Part shown: positions 8,205 to 16,268 of the stretch, piece by piece
How positions within the stretch are numbered: the stretch's first letter is position 1
Layout of the letters: the number at the start of each line of letters is the position of its first letter
Assembly: GCF_001420995.1 (NCBI RefSeq)
Contig: NZ_CP012185.1
Location: forward strand, 62,001 to 126,000
Direction of reading: 5' to 3'
From: Pseudonocardia sp. EC080619-01
Lineage (GTDB): Bacteria; Actinomycetota; Actinomycetes; Mycobacteriales; Pseudonocardiaceae
DNA: 64,000 bases
Notes under the pieces: generated by a model
Databases searched by the model: none
Seen by the model: only the letters and a program-made list of their open reading frames with translations
Told to the model about the DNA's origin: nothing
Position numbers and translations under genes: made by a program

Positions 8205-9006
8205 AGCGCCGCTCTCGCTTGAGGACGGCGAAGTCGGCGGCGTCGTGTCCGTACACCAGGCGGGCACCGGTGCGGTTCACGAAGCTCTCCGTCCACCGCA
8301 GGCTGCGCCACCAGGCGGCGTGGTCGCGTTGGATCCAGCCCTGAGGACGCGGTTCGGCGAAGTTCTGCTCCAACGGGAACTGGTCCGAGGTCAGCAGGAA
8401 CTTCCCGCTGTTGACCATCTCGGCCTCGAGCATCAACAGTCCGGGGGTGTGTCCCTGCGCCCGGTGCAACGTGATGCCGTCCGCGAACTCCCAACTCTCA
8501 CCGTGGATCGGCTTCCAGTTGAAGGTGTGGTCGATGTAGTGCGGTAGGTAGGGCCCGAGGTCCTCCCCGGTCGCCACGGCGAAGAAGGCATTCTTGAGCT
8601 CATCTGCGTGCACATAGACCGGGACGTCGGTGCCACGGAAAACCTCCAGGCCGCCCGCATGGTCAAGATGCAGATGACTCGCGATCACCGCCTGGATGTC
8701 GCCGACCCCGTAGCCCGCATCCGCCAGGGCATGGTCGAGGTGGTGCTCGGTCTCGTAGCGTGAGGGCGCGGCCAATGCGTGCGCCTCCGGCGGCCACACC
8801 TCGTCCCGGTTGGGGGCGACGCCGAGCTCGTAGAGGATCGGTCCGAGTCGTGGGTGCTCCAGCACGTAAGCGCTCATGCTCTGCACACAGAGCGGATCCC
8901 GCTGCACCGGGTCAGCCGAGGTGACCATCCCACCACCCGCCAGCGCCAGCCCGGGATCGTTGGTCAGCTCGCCGAGGTCGAGCCAAGTCAGAGTGAGTCC
9001 GCCCAT
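8197..9006 (-). CDS. MBL-fold metallohydrolase (AHL-lactonase-like)
   Basis: A 269-residue metallo-beta-lactamase-fold hydrolase. The di-metal motif is SHLHLDHAGG (HxHxDH), with a further histidine/glycine in QGHTPGLLMLE, an aspartate in LLTSDQF and a late histidine in YGHDAADF. The layout matches the AiiA/AttM-like family that opens N-acyl-homoserine or other small lactones. In this operon, next to an SMP-30-type protein, hydrolysis of a lactone formed by a Baeyer-Villiger-like monooxygenase is more likely than quorum quenching, but this is inference. Confidence 0.88.
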   Translation of the reverse strand: MGGLTLTWLDLGELTNDPGLALAGGGMVTSADPVQRDPLCVQSMSAYVLEHPRLGPILYELGVAPNRDEVWPPEAHALAAPSRYETEHHLDHALADAGYGVGDIQAVIASHLHLDHAGGLEVFRGTDVPVYVHADELKNAFFAVATGEDLGPYLPHYIDHTFNWKPIHGESWEFADGITLHRAQGHTPGLLMLEAEMVNSGKFLLTSDQFPLEQNFAEPRPQGWIQRDHAAWWRSLRWTESFVNRTGARLVYGHDAADFAVLKRERRYD

Positions 9007-9015
9007 GATCCCGCC

Positions 9016-9939
9016 TCAGCCCGCGAACCGGCGCTCGGCGATGCCCTGCACCCCGAGGCCGTGCAGCGCCAGCAGGCTGCCGGCGATCGGTCCGTCCGGC
9101 GGCAACGTCATCGGCAGCGGAGGGTTCGCCATCGTGGTCACATAGAGAATGTCGAGGTCCGGCCCGCCGAAGGCGACACTGGTCGGCTTCAGGACAGGTG
9201 TGAAAATGCGGCGGTCGAGAGTTCCGTCCGGGGCATATCGGCGGATCTCCCCGGCGTAGACCGCGACGCTCCAGAGGTATCCCTCGGAATCGACTGTCGC
9301 CCCGTCCGGTTGCGCGAGCCCTGTGCTGCCCTTGTCCTTCTCCCAGCTGGCGAACGTCCGCGGCCGCGACACGGTGCCCGAGGCGGCGTCGTAGTCGAAA
9401 GCTTGGATCTCGTCGCGCCAGCTGTCCGACACGTACATCGTCGTGCCGTCGGGGCTGAAACAGGGGCCATTGGTGATCCCTATGTCGCCCTGGATCCTCT
9501 GAACCGTCAGATCGGTGTCGACCCTGTACAGCGACGAGCCTGCCTCAATCTTCCCGACCAACCACGACGACGCCGGATCGATGAGTGTGTCCTCCATGCT
9601 GCCGGTGACGAACCGACCCTGCCGATCCACCTTGCCGTCATTGAACCGGGAGGCACGGCCCGACTCGGGATCGGCGATCGGCGTGAGCTCCCCGGAACCG
9701 AAATCGAAGAGGTGAAAGCCTGTGGCCAGGGTCAGGAGGGCGCCACCGGACTCGCGCAGCGCCATGGCCCCGACCGGACCGGGCAGATCCCACACGTCGA
9801 GCTCACCGCCCACGGCGTCGCACCGCAGGATCGTGCCCTGGACGCTGTCGAGCCAGTAGAGGCGTTCCTCGACGACGTCCCAGATCGGGCCCTCGCCCAG
9901 CACGGTATGCGGACCCGCCACGATGCGGAACCTGGTCAT
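9016..9939 (-). CDS. SMP-30/gluconolactonase family protein
   Basis: A 307-residue six-bladed propeller of the SMP-30/gluconolactonase/LRE family. Metal-ligand positions are visible: the Glu in VLGEGPIWD, the Asn in ASRFNDGKVDRQGRF, the Asn in IGITNGPCFSPDG and the Asp in MYVSDSW. Members hydrolyse sugar or other lactones. It overlaps the nitroreductase stop by 4 bp (ATGA) and lies 9 bp from the MBL-fold gene, so two unrelated lactonase candidates are adjacent in one transcript. Confidence 0.9.
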   Translation of the reverse strand: MTRFRIVAGPHTVLGEGPIWDVVEERLYWLDSVQGTILRCDAVGGELDVWDLPGPVGAMALRESGGALLTLATGFHLFDFGSGELTPIADPESGRASRFNDGKVDRQGRFVTGSMEDTLIDPASSWLVGKIEAGSSLYRVDTDLTVQRIQGDIGITNGPCFSPDGTTMYVSDSWRDEIQAFDYDAASGTVSRPRTFASWEKDKGSTGLAQPDGATVDSEGYLWSVAVYAGEIRRYAPDGTLDRRIFTPVLKPTSVAFGGPDLDILYVTTMANPPLPMTLPPDGPIAGSLLALHGLGVQGIAERRFAG

Positions 9940-10655
9940 CTCGTCTCCTCCGGAGGGCTGCCGCGATGGACTCGCAGCTCGTCAAGCGAAGCGCGGTCGG
10001 TGCGGAACGAGTTGGCCGGGTGGTCACGGTCCGGCCAGCCGAGCGCGATCCCACAGACCAGGGTCCGGTCCGCCGGGATTCCGGTGTGTCGGCGTACCAT
10101 CTCCGGCCTGCTCACGACCGCCGCCTGGGCGATAGACCCGACCCCGCGCGCCTGGGCGGCGGCCAGCAGCAGCGACACGAAGCCGCCACAGTCGACGAGC
10201 CCGTAGGCGCCGAGCGAGGCGTCGGCGGACACGATCGCGACATGCGGCGCGCCGAAGAACCGGAAATTCTCCAACGCCTGCCGCGCGGTCGCCGCGCGGT
10301 CACCGGGCGCGGCGCCCACCGCCTCGTAGAGCGCCCACCCTGCGGCCCGCCGACGGGCCAGCGACTGACCCACATACCGCGGAGCACCCGCCTCGAAGGA
10401 GACAGCATGCGGATCGGTCTCGGCCGCAGCGTAAAGCTCGTGGCGGAAGCTCTCCACAGCACTACCGGAGAGGACGACGACCTGCCACGGCTGGGTGTTG
10501 CACCACGATGGTGCCTGTGCCGCGCTAGCGATGATCTCATCGATCAGCTCGACCGGGAGCGCTCCATCCCGGAACGATCGACAGCTGTGCCGCTCGGCGA
10601 GCACAGCGTCGAGCGCCCGGCTCCGGTCGGCGACGCCCGCCATATCGAGCTGCAT
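9936..10655 (-). CDS. nitroreductase family protein
   Basis: A 239-residue FMN-binding nitroreductase-fold enzyme. It begins with ERHSCRSFRDGALP (FMN phosphate contacts), then AAQAPSWCNTQPWQVVVLSG, DCGGFVSLLLAAAQARGVGS and ALGWPDRDHPANSFRT. The family reduces quinones, nitro compounds or enones, and some members cut reduced flavin. It is the first gene of a seven-gene leftward operon ending at 5231. A perfect operator palindrome lies 14 bp upstream of its start. Internal Met5 is an alternative start. Confidence 0.9.
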   Translation of the reverse strand: MQLDMAGVADRSRALDAVLAERHSCRSFRDGALPVELIDEIIASAAQAPSWCNTQPWQVVVLSGSAVESFRHELYAAAETDPHAVSFEAGAPRYVGQSLARRRAAGWALYEAVGAAPGDRAATARQALENFRFFGAPHVAIVSADASLGAYGLVDCGGFVSLLLAAAQARGVGSIAQAAVVSRPEMVRRHTGIPADRTLVCGIALGWPDRDHPANSFRTDRASLDELRVHRGSPPEETR

Positions 10656-10825
10656 TCGACCCCCTCAACCGACTAGTCGGGCGAGATTAGGACGAGGCGC
10701 CGGTGGGCGTCAACGGGACACCATCAGGGAGAGCACGGTGACGCCCATCGTTGACACCATCAGCGGACCGCTCGTAGCGTTCGCTCCATCCGACCGGTCG
10801 GTCGCCTCCAATGAAGGGGTTTGCG
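10656..10825. promoter_or_regulatory. divergent promoter region with two operator palindromes
   Basis: Perfect 12-bp palindromes ccgactagtcgg (10669-10680) and ccgaccggtcgg (10790-10801) flank this divergent gap. The first is 14 bp upstream of the nitroreductase start, the second 24 bp upstream of the monooxygenase start. They are the best copies of the motif found in all five divergent regions of the first 30 kb. Their closeness to both starts fits repression by a TetR dimer. Confidence 0.7.
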
Positions 10826-11920
10826 ATGGACATCGTCTACGCAATGCTGTGGCAGAACTGGAACCGCGAGCGCGCAGTCACCGACTTCGTCCGCGACGAG
10901 ATCTACCTGGCACAGCTCGCCGAGGACCTCGGCTTCGACGCGATCTCGAGCGTGGAGCACCACTTCGACCCCGAGTACTCAGCCTGCCCGGACAACTTCG
11001 TCGCGCTGGCAAACCTCGCCGCGAAGACCTCGACCATCAAGCTGGTCACCGGGGCCTGCATCCTCCCGTGGAACGATCCGCTGCGTGTGGTCGAGAAGTA
11101 CGCCCTGCTGGACCACCTGTGCGACCACCGGCTCGTGGTCGGCTTCGGCCGCGGCCTGTCGCGCATCGAGTACGACGGCTTCGGCCTCGTCATGGACGAG
11201 TCGCGCGAACGCTTCGACGAGGCCGCGGACATGATCCTTCGAGGCCTCCGCACCGGTGTCGTCGAAGGCGACGGGATTTTCTACAAACAACCCCGCGTCG
11301 AGGTACACCCCGCACCACGGCCGGCACTCGCCGACAAGGTGCTGTGCGTGGCCATGTCGCCGGACTCCTCACTCGCCGCCGGCGACATGGGTGCCGACCT
11401 GCTCTGCTTCACGACCAAGAGTGACGAGGGCATGCTCACCCTGCTCACTCGCTACCGGGAGCGCTACACCGCGGCCACCGGTCGCGCGCCACGCCCGCAG
11501 CAGCTGCACGACTTCACCTACTGCGGCCCCACCGCGGACTCGGTGAGCCAGGCCGAGCTCTGGTTGGCGCGCTATTACCAGGAGGTCGTGCGGCACTACG
11601 ACTTCGCCGGTAAACACTTCGCCGGCACCAGGGGCTACCAGCACTACGCCGAGAGCGCCGCCGAGATCCGCGAACAAGGCATGGACGAGGCGACCCGCAA
11701 GTACATCGACGTGCAGATGAACGTCGGGACACCCGATCAGATCCTCGAGAAGTTCGAGAAACGCGTCAACCTGCTCGGTACTATCGACCTGGGGGTGCCA
11801 GCCTTCTACGGCGGCATGAGTCGTGACCAGGCCGAGGCGAGCATGCGTCTTTACGCCACCGAGGTGATGCCGGAGATGCGACGGATCTCTGCTGCCCAGG
11901 AGACCGGCACCGCAGCCTGA
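10826..11920 (+). CDS. LLM class flavin-dependent oxidoreductase (luciferase-like)
   Basis: A 364-residue TIM-barrel monooxygenase of the bacterial luciferase family. It shows MDIVYAMLWQNW, LAEDLGFDAISSVEHHF, the KTSTIKLVTGACILPW strand with its flavin contacts, and VVGFGRGLSRIEYDGFGL. The family uses FMNH2 or F420 to oxygenate aldehydes, ketones or terpenoids. The ATG at 10826 is preferred over 10811 because AAGGGG lies 6 bp before it. It is monocistronic, followed by a strong hairpin at 11931. Substrate and cofactor (FMN versus F420) cannot be decided from sequence. Confidence 0.88.
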   Translation: MDIVYAMLWQNWNRERAVTDFVRDEIYLAQLAEDLGFDAISSVEHHFDPEYSACPDNFVALANLAAKTSTIKLVTGACILPWNDPLRVVEKYALLDHLCDHRLVVGFGRGLSRIEYDGFGLVMDESRERFDEAADMILRGLRTGVVEGDGIFYKQPRVEVHPAPRPALADKVLCVAMSPDSSLAAGDMGADLLCFTTKSDEGMLTLLTRYRERYTAATGRAPRPQQLHDFTYCGPTADSVSQAELWLARYYQEVVRHYDFAGKHFAGTRGYQHYAESAAEIREQGMDEATRKYIDVQMNVGTPDQILEKFEKRVNLLGTIDLGVPAFYGGMSRDQAEASMRLYATEVMPEMRRISAAQETGTAA

Positions 11921-11930
11921 CCGCATGCGG

Positions 11931-11961
11931 GAGGGGCTGTGCCGACTCGGCGCAGCCCCTC
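11931..11961. terminator. bidirectional hairpin terminator
   Basis: A perfect inverted repeat gaggggctg / cagcccctc extends inward through a further four pairs around a GACTC loop, giving a stem of about 13 bp. It sits between the convergent stops of the luciferase-like gene and the TetR gene. No clear T-run follows on either side, as is common in high-GC actinomycetes. Confidence 0.7.
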
Positions 11962-11980
11962 TCTCGGTATCGGGTCCCGT

Positions 11981-12586
11981 TCACGAGCGCGCGATGCCAC
12001 CCAGCACGACTGCACCGAACTGCTCGGCGATCTCCACCGGGCGGAGAGGGCCCCCGCGCGAGTACCACTGGTAGGCCCAGTTGCACATGCCGAAGATCCC
12101 CAGCGCCGTGAGCCGCGGATGCTGCACCTCCAGCTCACCGCATCGGGCGCCCTCTCGCAGCAACTCGACGAGCAGGCCCTCGTAGCGATCCCGCTTGTCA
12201 CGGATCAGCTCCTGCTGTGCCACCGGCAGCTCCCGGTGGTGCTCGAAGAAGGCGCGCACGTGCCCGCGGTGGGACTCCATCAGCGACAAGATGTCCCCCA
12301 TCGCACCGACCAGCGCATCGCGGTGTGTGGGGCCGCTGCAGCTGCGCTCGGCGAACTTGCCGAGCAGAATGTCGATGAATTCCTCGTGGATCTGGAACAG
12401 GATCGCGTCCTTGCTGCGGAAGTAGTGGTAGAGCGTCGGCTTCGCGATCTCAACGGCATCGGCGATCTGTCGCATGCTCGTGCTGGCATAACCCCGCTCG
12501 TCGAACAGGCGGGCGGCGGCGGCGGCGATGACATCCCGCCGCCGGTCCGCATCGCTGACGATCGGATCGGGTGCGGACACGGTCAT
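11981..12586 (-). CDS. TetR family transcriptional regulator (copy 1)
   Basis: A 201-residue repressor. The N-terminal helix-turn-helix reads DVIAAAAARLFDERGYASTS then MRQIADAVEIAKPTLYHYFRSKDAIL. The ligand domain ends with FGMCNWAYQWYSRGGPLRPVE, closely echoed in the second TetR at 27553 (FGMANWSYQWYQPGGPVRG). This C-terminal pattern is that of the KstR2-like group, whose ligands are acyl-CoA thioesters; that is family knowledge. It is the third gene of the acyl-CoA dehydrogenase operon, 6 bp after the CoA-transferase, so it would be autoregulated through the operators at 16161 and 16223. Confidence 0.92.
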   Translation of the reverse strand: MTVSAPDPIVSDADRRRDVIAAAAARLFDERGYASTSMRQIADAVEIAKPTLYHYFRSKDAILFQIHEEFIDILLGKFAERSCSGPTHRDALVGAMGDILSLMESHRGHVRAFFEHHRELPVAQQELIRDKRDRYEGLLVELLREGARCGELEVQHPRLTALGIFGMCNWAYQWYSRGGPLRPVEIAEQFGAVVLGGIARS

Positions 12587-12592
12587 GGTCCC

Positions 12593-14908
12593 TCATCCCT
12601 GTTCGATCGCACCGGCCGCTCTCAGCTCGTCCAGCCGCACATCGTCCAGCCCGAGCCGCTCCCGCAGCACAGCGGCGGTGGAGTCGCCCAACAGCGGGGC
12701 CGCGGTCTCGGCAATGAACGTCTCGCCACGCCACTTCCACGGCGAGTGGAACACCTCCTGGGCGCCCAGCCAGGGATGGCTCAGCGGAGACGACAGCCGC
12801 CTCGCCTTCGCCCAGTCACTCGCGGCCAGCCGCTCGAACGAGTCGACCCTTGCGGCATCGAGCCCGGCCGACCGCAACACAGCCACCGCGACCTCCGGGT
12901 CGCGGGCGGAGGTCCACGCCGACACCGCACGATCCGCCGCGGCGCGGTCCAGCCACTCCGGCCCGCCGAGAATCGACCGCAGCCGGTCGCGTTCCGCCGG
13001 AGTGCGAACGCTCAGGGCGACCCACTCGTCCTCGCCAGAGGCGCGGTAGGTCCCGTGCGGCCAGAACACGGCGTGCGAGCCACCGGGCACACGCGCGGCG
13101 CCGAAATGGACGTCCTCGATCAGAGCGGCGCGCGCGGTCGCCATCAGGCAGCTGATCTGGGCGACATCGACCCAGCCTCCGCGACCGGTTCGCTGCCGGC
13201 GCGCGAGCGCAGCGAGCAGGGCAGTCATGGCGTGCGCGGCACCGTTGGGGTCACCCAAGGACGGGTTGTACAGCCCGATGCGGTCCGCGGAGGAGTAGCC
13301 CACGATCGAGTCGACACCGGCCAGTCCCGACATCACCGGTGCATATCCGCCGAGCCCACGCATCGGGCCCTCCTGACCCATCATCGACATCGACAGCATG
13401 ATCAGCCCGGGGTTGTCCATCGCCAGGTCGGCATAGCCCAGTCCTCGCCGGTCGAGCGCGCCGGGGCGCATGTTCTCGACGACGACGTCGGCGCCGGCGG
13501 CCAACCGACGCACCAGGTCGGCCCCCTCCTCGATCCCGATGTTGACTGCCACCGAACGCTTGCCTCGGTTCATCTGTCCGAAGTAAGTGCTGACCTCCAG
13601 ATCAGGTCCCTCGATCGGTTCACCGTCGCGCACTGCCCGCCCCCGTGAACGAGCCGGATCCGGCCGGCTCCGGCTCTCGACCTTGATGACCTCGGCACCG
13701 AGATCGGCAAGCTGAGCGGTGAGCATCGGGCCCGACCAGACCCAGGACAGGTCGAGCACAGTCAATCCGGCCAGCGGTCGGGCAGCCGTGGGTCGCAACG
13801 GGACCGGTCCGCCCGCGGTTCCCCCGTCGACCACCCGCCAGGGTCGTCCTGGCCGCGTCACCGCACCGGTGTGATCTGACTCGACGAAGCCGTTGTGGGC
13901 GTACTGCTCGAGCTGAGCTCCCTGAGCCGGGGTCAGCACCTGAGCAACCGCGAACCCGTGCTCACGGCCGAGCTCGGTGATTTCCGCGCACGTGTGCGCC
14001 TCGGTCCAGGCGGAAACATGGCGGTCCGCCTCGTCGGCGTGCAGCAACGCCACGACCCGGGCGTCGGCGAACCGCCGATCCTGCGACCATGGCGGGTCGC
14101 CCATCGCCCTACGGAGCCCAGCCCACTCCCGATCGGTCCGACAGACCAGGGTCAGTTGCCCGTCCGAGCACCGGAACATCGCGCCGGGATAGAACCCGCC
14201 CGATCCGGTCGCACGCGGTCCGTCCCGCTTCCACTCCCGCCCAAACGGCAGGAACACCGCACAGATCTGCCCGACATACGAGGCGACGACATCGGCCGCG
14301 CTGACATCCCAGAACCCCGACGCGTCGGCACCCGACGCAGCGAGTGCAAGGGACAGGGACGCCGCAGCGGCGCCCTCGGTTCCGGACAGATAATCCGCCA
14401 GGTCGTAGGGAAGCGGCAACGGCTCTTGGCCGGGACGGCCCAGGCTCCAGCTCATCGCCGACACCGCCGACGCGGTGAGCGTGGAGCCCGGCTCGGCCTC
14501 GTGTGTGTTCAGAGACGGAGGCGACCACACCGCGTCGGCGCGCGCGGACAGATCGACCACCGGGCAGCCCTGCGGCAGTCGGGAGAGCACCTCGCGAGTG
14601 GCCTCCCGCCAGTGACCGTCGTGAGCATCGTCGTGACGGCTGTCCACCACGACCAGGTCCACCTCGGGAACCTGACCGGCGAGCAGGTCGTCGACCTGGA
14701 TCGACTGTTTGCCCTCGTGGAGGGACTCGTGAAGCACCGAGGCCAGGCTCGGCAGGCAGTCTGCGGTCAGCGGAGCGTCCCACCGCACGACCTCGGCGCC
14801 GTGCAGCCGAAGGATCCGGCCGCAGTAGCCTCCGGCAACCCGGGTGGACAGTTCGAGAACACGGGTGCCGCTGAGCAACTCACCGGACACGTCGATCATC
14901 GAAGGCAC
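12593..14908 (-). CDS. double-domain CaiB/BaiF family CoA-transferase
   Basis: A 771-residue protein made of two tandem family-III CoA-transferase domains. The first (about 1-370) starts LLSGTRVLELSTRVAGGYCGRILRLHGAEV. The second (about 385-771) starts PLAGLTVLDLSWVWSGPMLTAQLADLGAEVIKVES and has the usual NRGKRSVAVNI and DLVRRLAAGADVVVENMRPG. Single-domain members are about 380-400 residues. Around the usual catalytic aspartate (GYD in formyl-CoA transferase) the second domain reads GGYAPVMSGLAG, with Ala at that position. The GTG at 14908 has a GAGG 8 bp upstream; ATG at 14899 is the alternative. It probably moves CoA between carboxylic acids in the pathway. Confidence 0.9.
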   Translation of the reverse strand: MPSMIDVSGELLSGTRVLELSTRVAGGYCGRILRLHGAEVVRWDAPLTADCLPSLASVLHESLHEGKQSIQVDDLLAGQVPEVDLVVVDSRHDDAHDGHWREATREVLSRLPQGCPVVDLSARADAVWSPPSLNTHEAEPGSTLTASAVSAMSWSLGRPGQEPLPLPYDLADYLSGTEGAAAASLSLALAASGADASGFWDVSAADVVASYVGQICAVFLPFGREWKRDGPRATGSGGFYPGAMFRCSDGQLTLVCRTDREWAGLRRAMGDPPWSQDRRFADARVVALLHADEADRHVSAWTEAHTCAEITELGREHGFAVAQVLTPAQGAQLEQYAHNGFVESDHTGAVTRPGRPWRVVDGGTAGGPVPLRPTAARPLAGLTVLDLSWVWSGPMLTAQLADLGAEVIKVESRSRPDPARSRGRAVRDGEPIEGPDLEVSTYFGQMNRGKRSVAVNIGIEEGADLVRRLAAGADVVVENMRPGALDRRGLGYADLAMDNPGLIMLSMSMMGQEGPMRGLGGYAPVMSGLAGVDSIVGYSSADRIGLYNPSLGDPNGAAHAMTALLAALARRQRTGRGGWVDVAQISCLMATARAALIEDVHFGAARVPGGSHAVFWPHGTYRASGEDEWVALSVRTPAERDRLRSILGGPEWLDRAAADRAVSAWTSARDPEVAVAVLRSAGLDAARVDSFERLAASDWAKARRLSSPLSHPWLGAQEVFHSPWKWRGETFIAETAAPLLGDSTAAVLRERLGLDDVRLDELRAAGAIEQG

Positions 14909-14922
14909 GACGCCGACCTCGC

Positions 14923-16101
14923 TCAGTAGCTACGCGGGAGCCCCAGAGCGCTCTCCGCGATCGAGTTGAGGATCATCTGATTGTTGATCGGGGCGATCCG
15001 CTGCAAGCGAGCCTCGATCCAGTGCCGCCCGATGTGGTACTCCCGCGCGAACGAATAGCCACCGTAGGTCTGCATGGCGGCATCGGTCGCGGCCGCCTCC
15101 GCCTCCGAGGCGAGGAACTTCAGGCCGTTCGCCATCACGCCGACGGCGCGGCCGCCCTTCTCCTCATAGATCTCGATCGTTCGGCTCATCACCTCGCTAG
15201 CGGCGAGCACCTGCAGGTACGCCTTCGCCAGCGGGTGCTGGACCGCCTGGTTCTTGCCGATCGGGCGGTCGAACACGACCCGCTCCTGGGCATAGCGCGC
15301 CCCGTTCTCCAGCGCCCAGCGCGCAATACCCAGAGCTTCGGCCGAGACGAGGATCCGCTCACCGTTGAGGCTGTAGAGCAGATGGTAGAAGCCCTGATCG
15401 ACCTCTCCGATCACGTCGGCGTCCGAGACGAACAGATCGTTGAAGAACACCTCGGTCGACGCGACGGCGTTGCGTCCGATCTTCGAGATCGCCTTGATGT
15501 CGACCGACGGGGCCTTCAAGTCAGCGAGGAAAAGAGTGAGTCCCTCACCCTTCCGTCTGCCCTCACCCGGCTCGCCCGTGCGGGCCAGCAACATGATCCG
15601 GTCGCCGCGCAGGGCCCCGGTGTTCCACACCTTGCTGCCGTTGATGAGCCAACCGCCGTCGACTCTGCGTGCGGCGGTCTTGATCCGAGTGGTCTCGGTG
15701 CCGGCGTCCGGCTCGGTCACGCCGAACGTGACGAACAGCTCCCCCGCAGCGATCTTGGGCAGGTGTTCCTTGCGCTGCTCCTCGCTTCCGAAAGCCAGCA
15801 GCGTCGGCACCGCCAGGATCGGGATGTGAACCGAACTCGCGGCGTTGAGCGCTCCGCCCGCCGCCGACACCTCCTCGAGGATCGCGGCCATCTGCGACAT
15901 GGTTCCGCCACCGCCGCCGTACTCCTCGGGAACCAGCACTCCCAGATACCCGGCCTCGGCGAAGGCCTCGAAGAACTCCTGCGGGAACTCCTTGTCGAGG
16001 TCGTGCCTGTCCCAGTACTCCAGGGGGAACCTGGCACACAGCGACCGCACCGCGGCACGGAGATCCGCCTGGTCCTCATGTGCGGGAAACGACAGCTTCA
16101 T
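14923..16101 (-). CDS. acyl-CoA dehydrogenase
   Basis: A 392-residue FAD-dependent acyl-CoA dehydrogenase. FAD and substrate motifs are FVTFGVTEPDAGTETTRIKTAA and WLINGSKVWNTGA, with later QERVVFDRPIGKNQAVQ and AMQTYGGYSFAREYHIGR. The usual catalytic glutamate motif near the C-terminus (YEGT) is replaced by RIAPINNQ. A glutamate in LNGERILVSAEALG (Glu248) occupies the position used by isovaleryl- and long-chain acyl-CoA dehydrogenases. It therefore may act on branched substrates. It is first in the operon acyl-CoA dehydrogenase, CoA-transferase, TetR. Confidence 0.92.
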   Translation of the reverse strand: MKLSFPAHEDQADLRAAVRSLCARFPLEYWDRHDLDKEFPQEFFEAFAEAGYLGVLVPEEYGGGGGTMSQMAAILEEVSAAGGALNAASSVHIPILAVPTLLAFGSEEQRKEHLPKIAAGELFVTFGVTEPDAGTETTRIKTAARRVDGGWLINGSKVWNTGALRGDRIMLLARTGEPGEGRRKGEGLTLFLADLKAPSVDIKAISKIGRNAVASTEVFFNDLFVSDADVIGEVDQGFYHLLYSLNGERILVSAEALGIARWALENGARYAQERVVFDRPIGKNQAVQHPLAKAYLQVLAASEVMSRTIEIYEEKGGRAVGVMANGLKFLASEAEAAATDAAMQTYGGYSFAREYHIGRHWIEARLQRIAPINNQMILNSIAESALGLPRSY

Positions 16102-16268
16102 GGCACTCCTCTCCGATGTCTCAGCCTGCGACGGCCGCTACATCGCCGACGCTAGCACGTCCGACCGGTCGGTCGGCTAGTCCTTGACTCGCCCTCGCGT
16201 CGCTGCCTAGCCTAGAACCCAACCGACCAGACGGTCGAACAGTCGATTCATGTCGAGGAGACTCTCCG
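16102..16268. promoter_or_regulatory. divergent promoter region with two operator copies
   Basis: A perfect palindrome ccgaccggtcgg at 16161-16172, extended by a further gtcgg, lies 60 bp upstream of the acyl-CoA dehydrogenase. A weaker copy, ccgaccagacgg, at 16223-16234 lies 35 bp upstream of the luciferase-like gene. This promoter also controls the TetR gene at 11981, giving a feedback loop if that protein is the binder. Confidence 0.65.

Noticed and set aside
8197..9006. Quorum-quenching lactonase as the primary role of the MBL-fold protein
   Set aside because: The fold fits, but the operon is catabolic and no acyl-homoserine-lactone system is present; pathway lactone hydrolysis is preferred.
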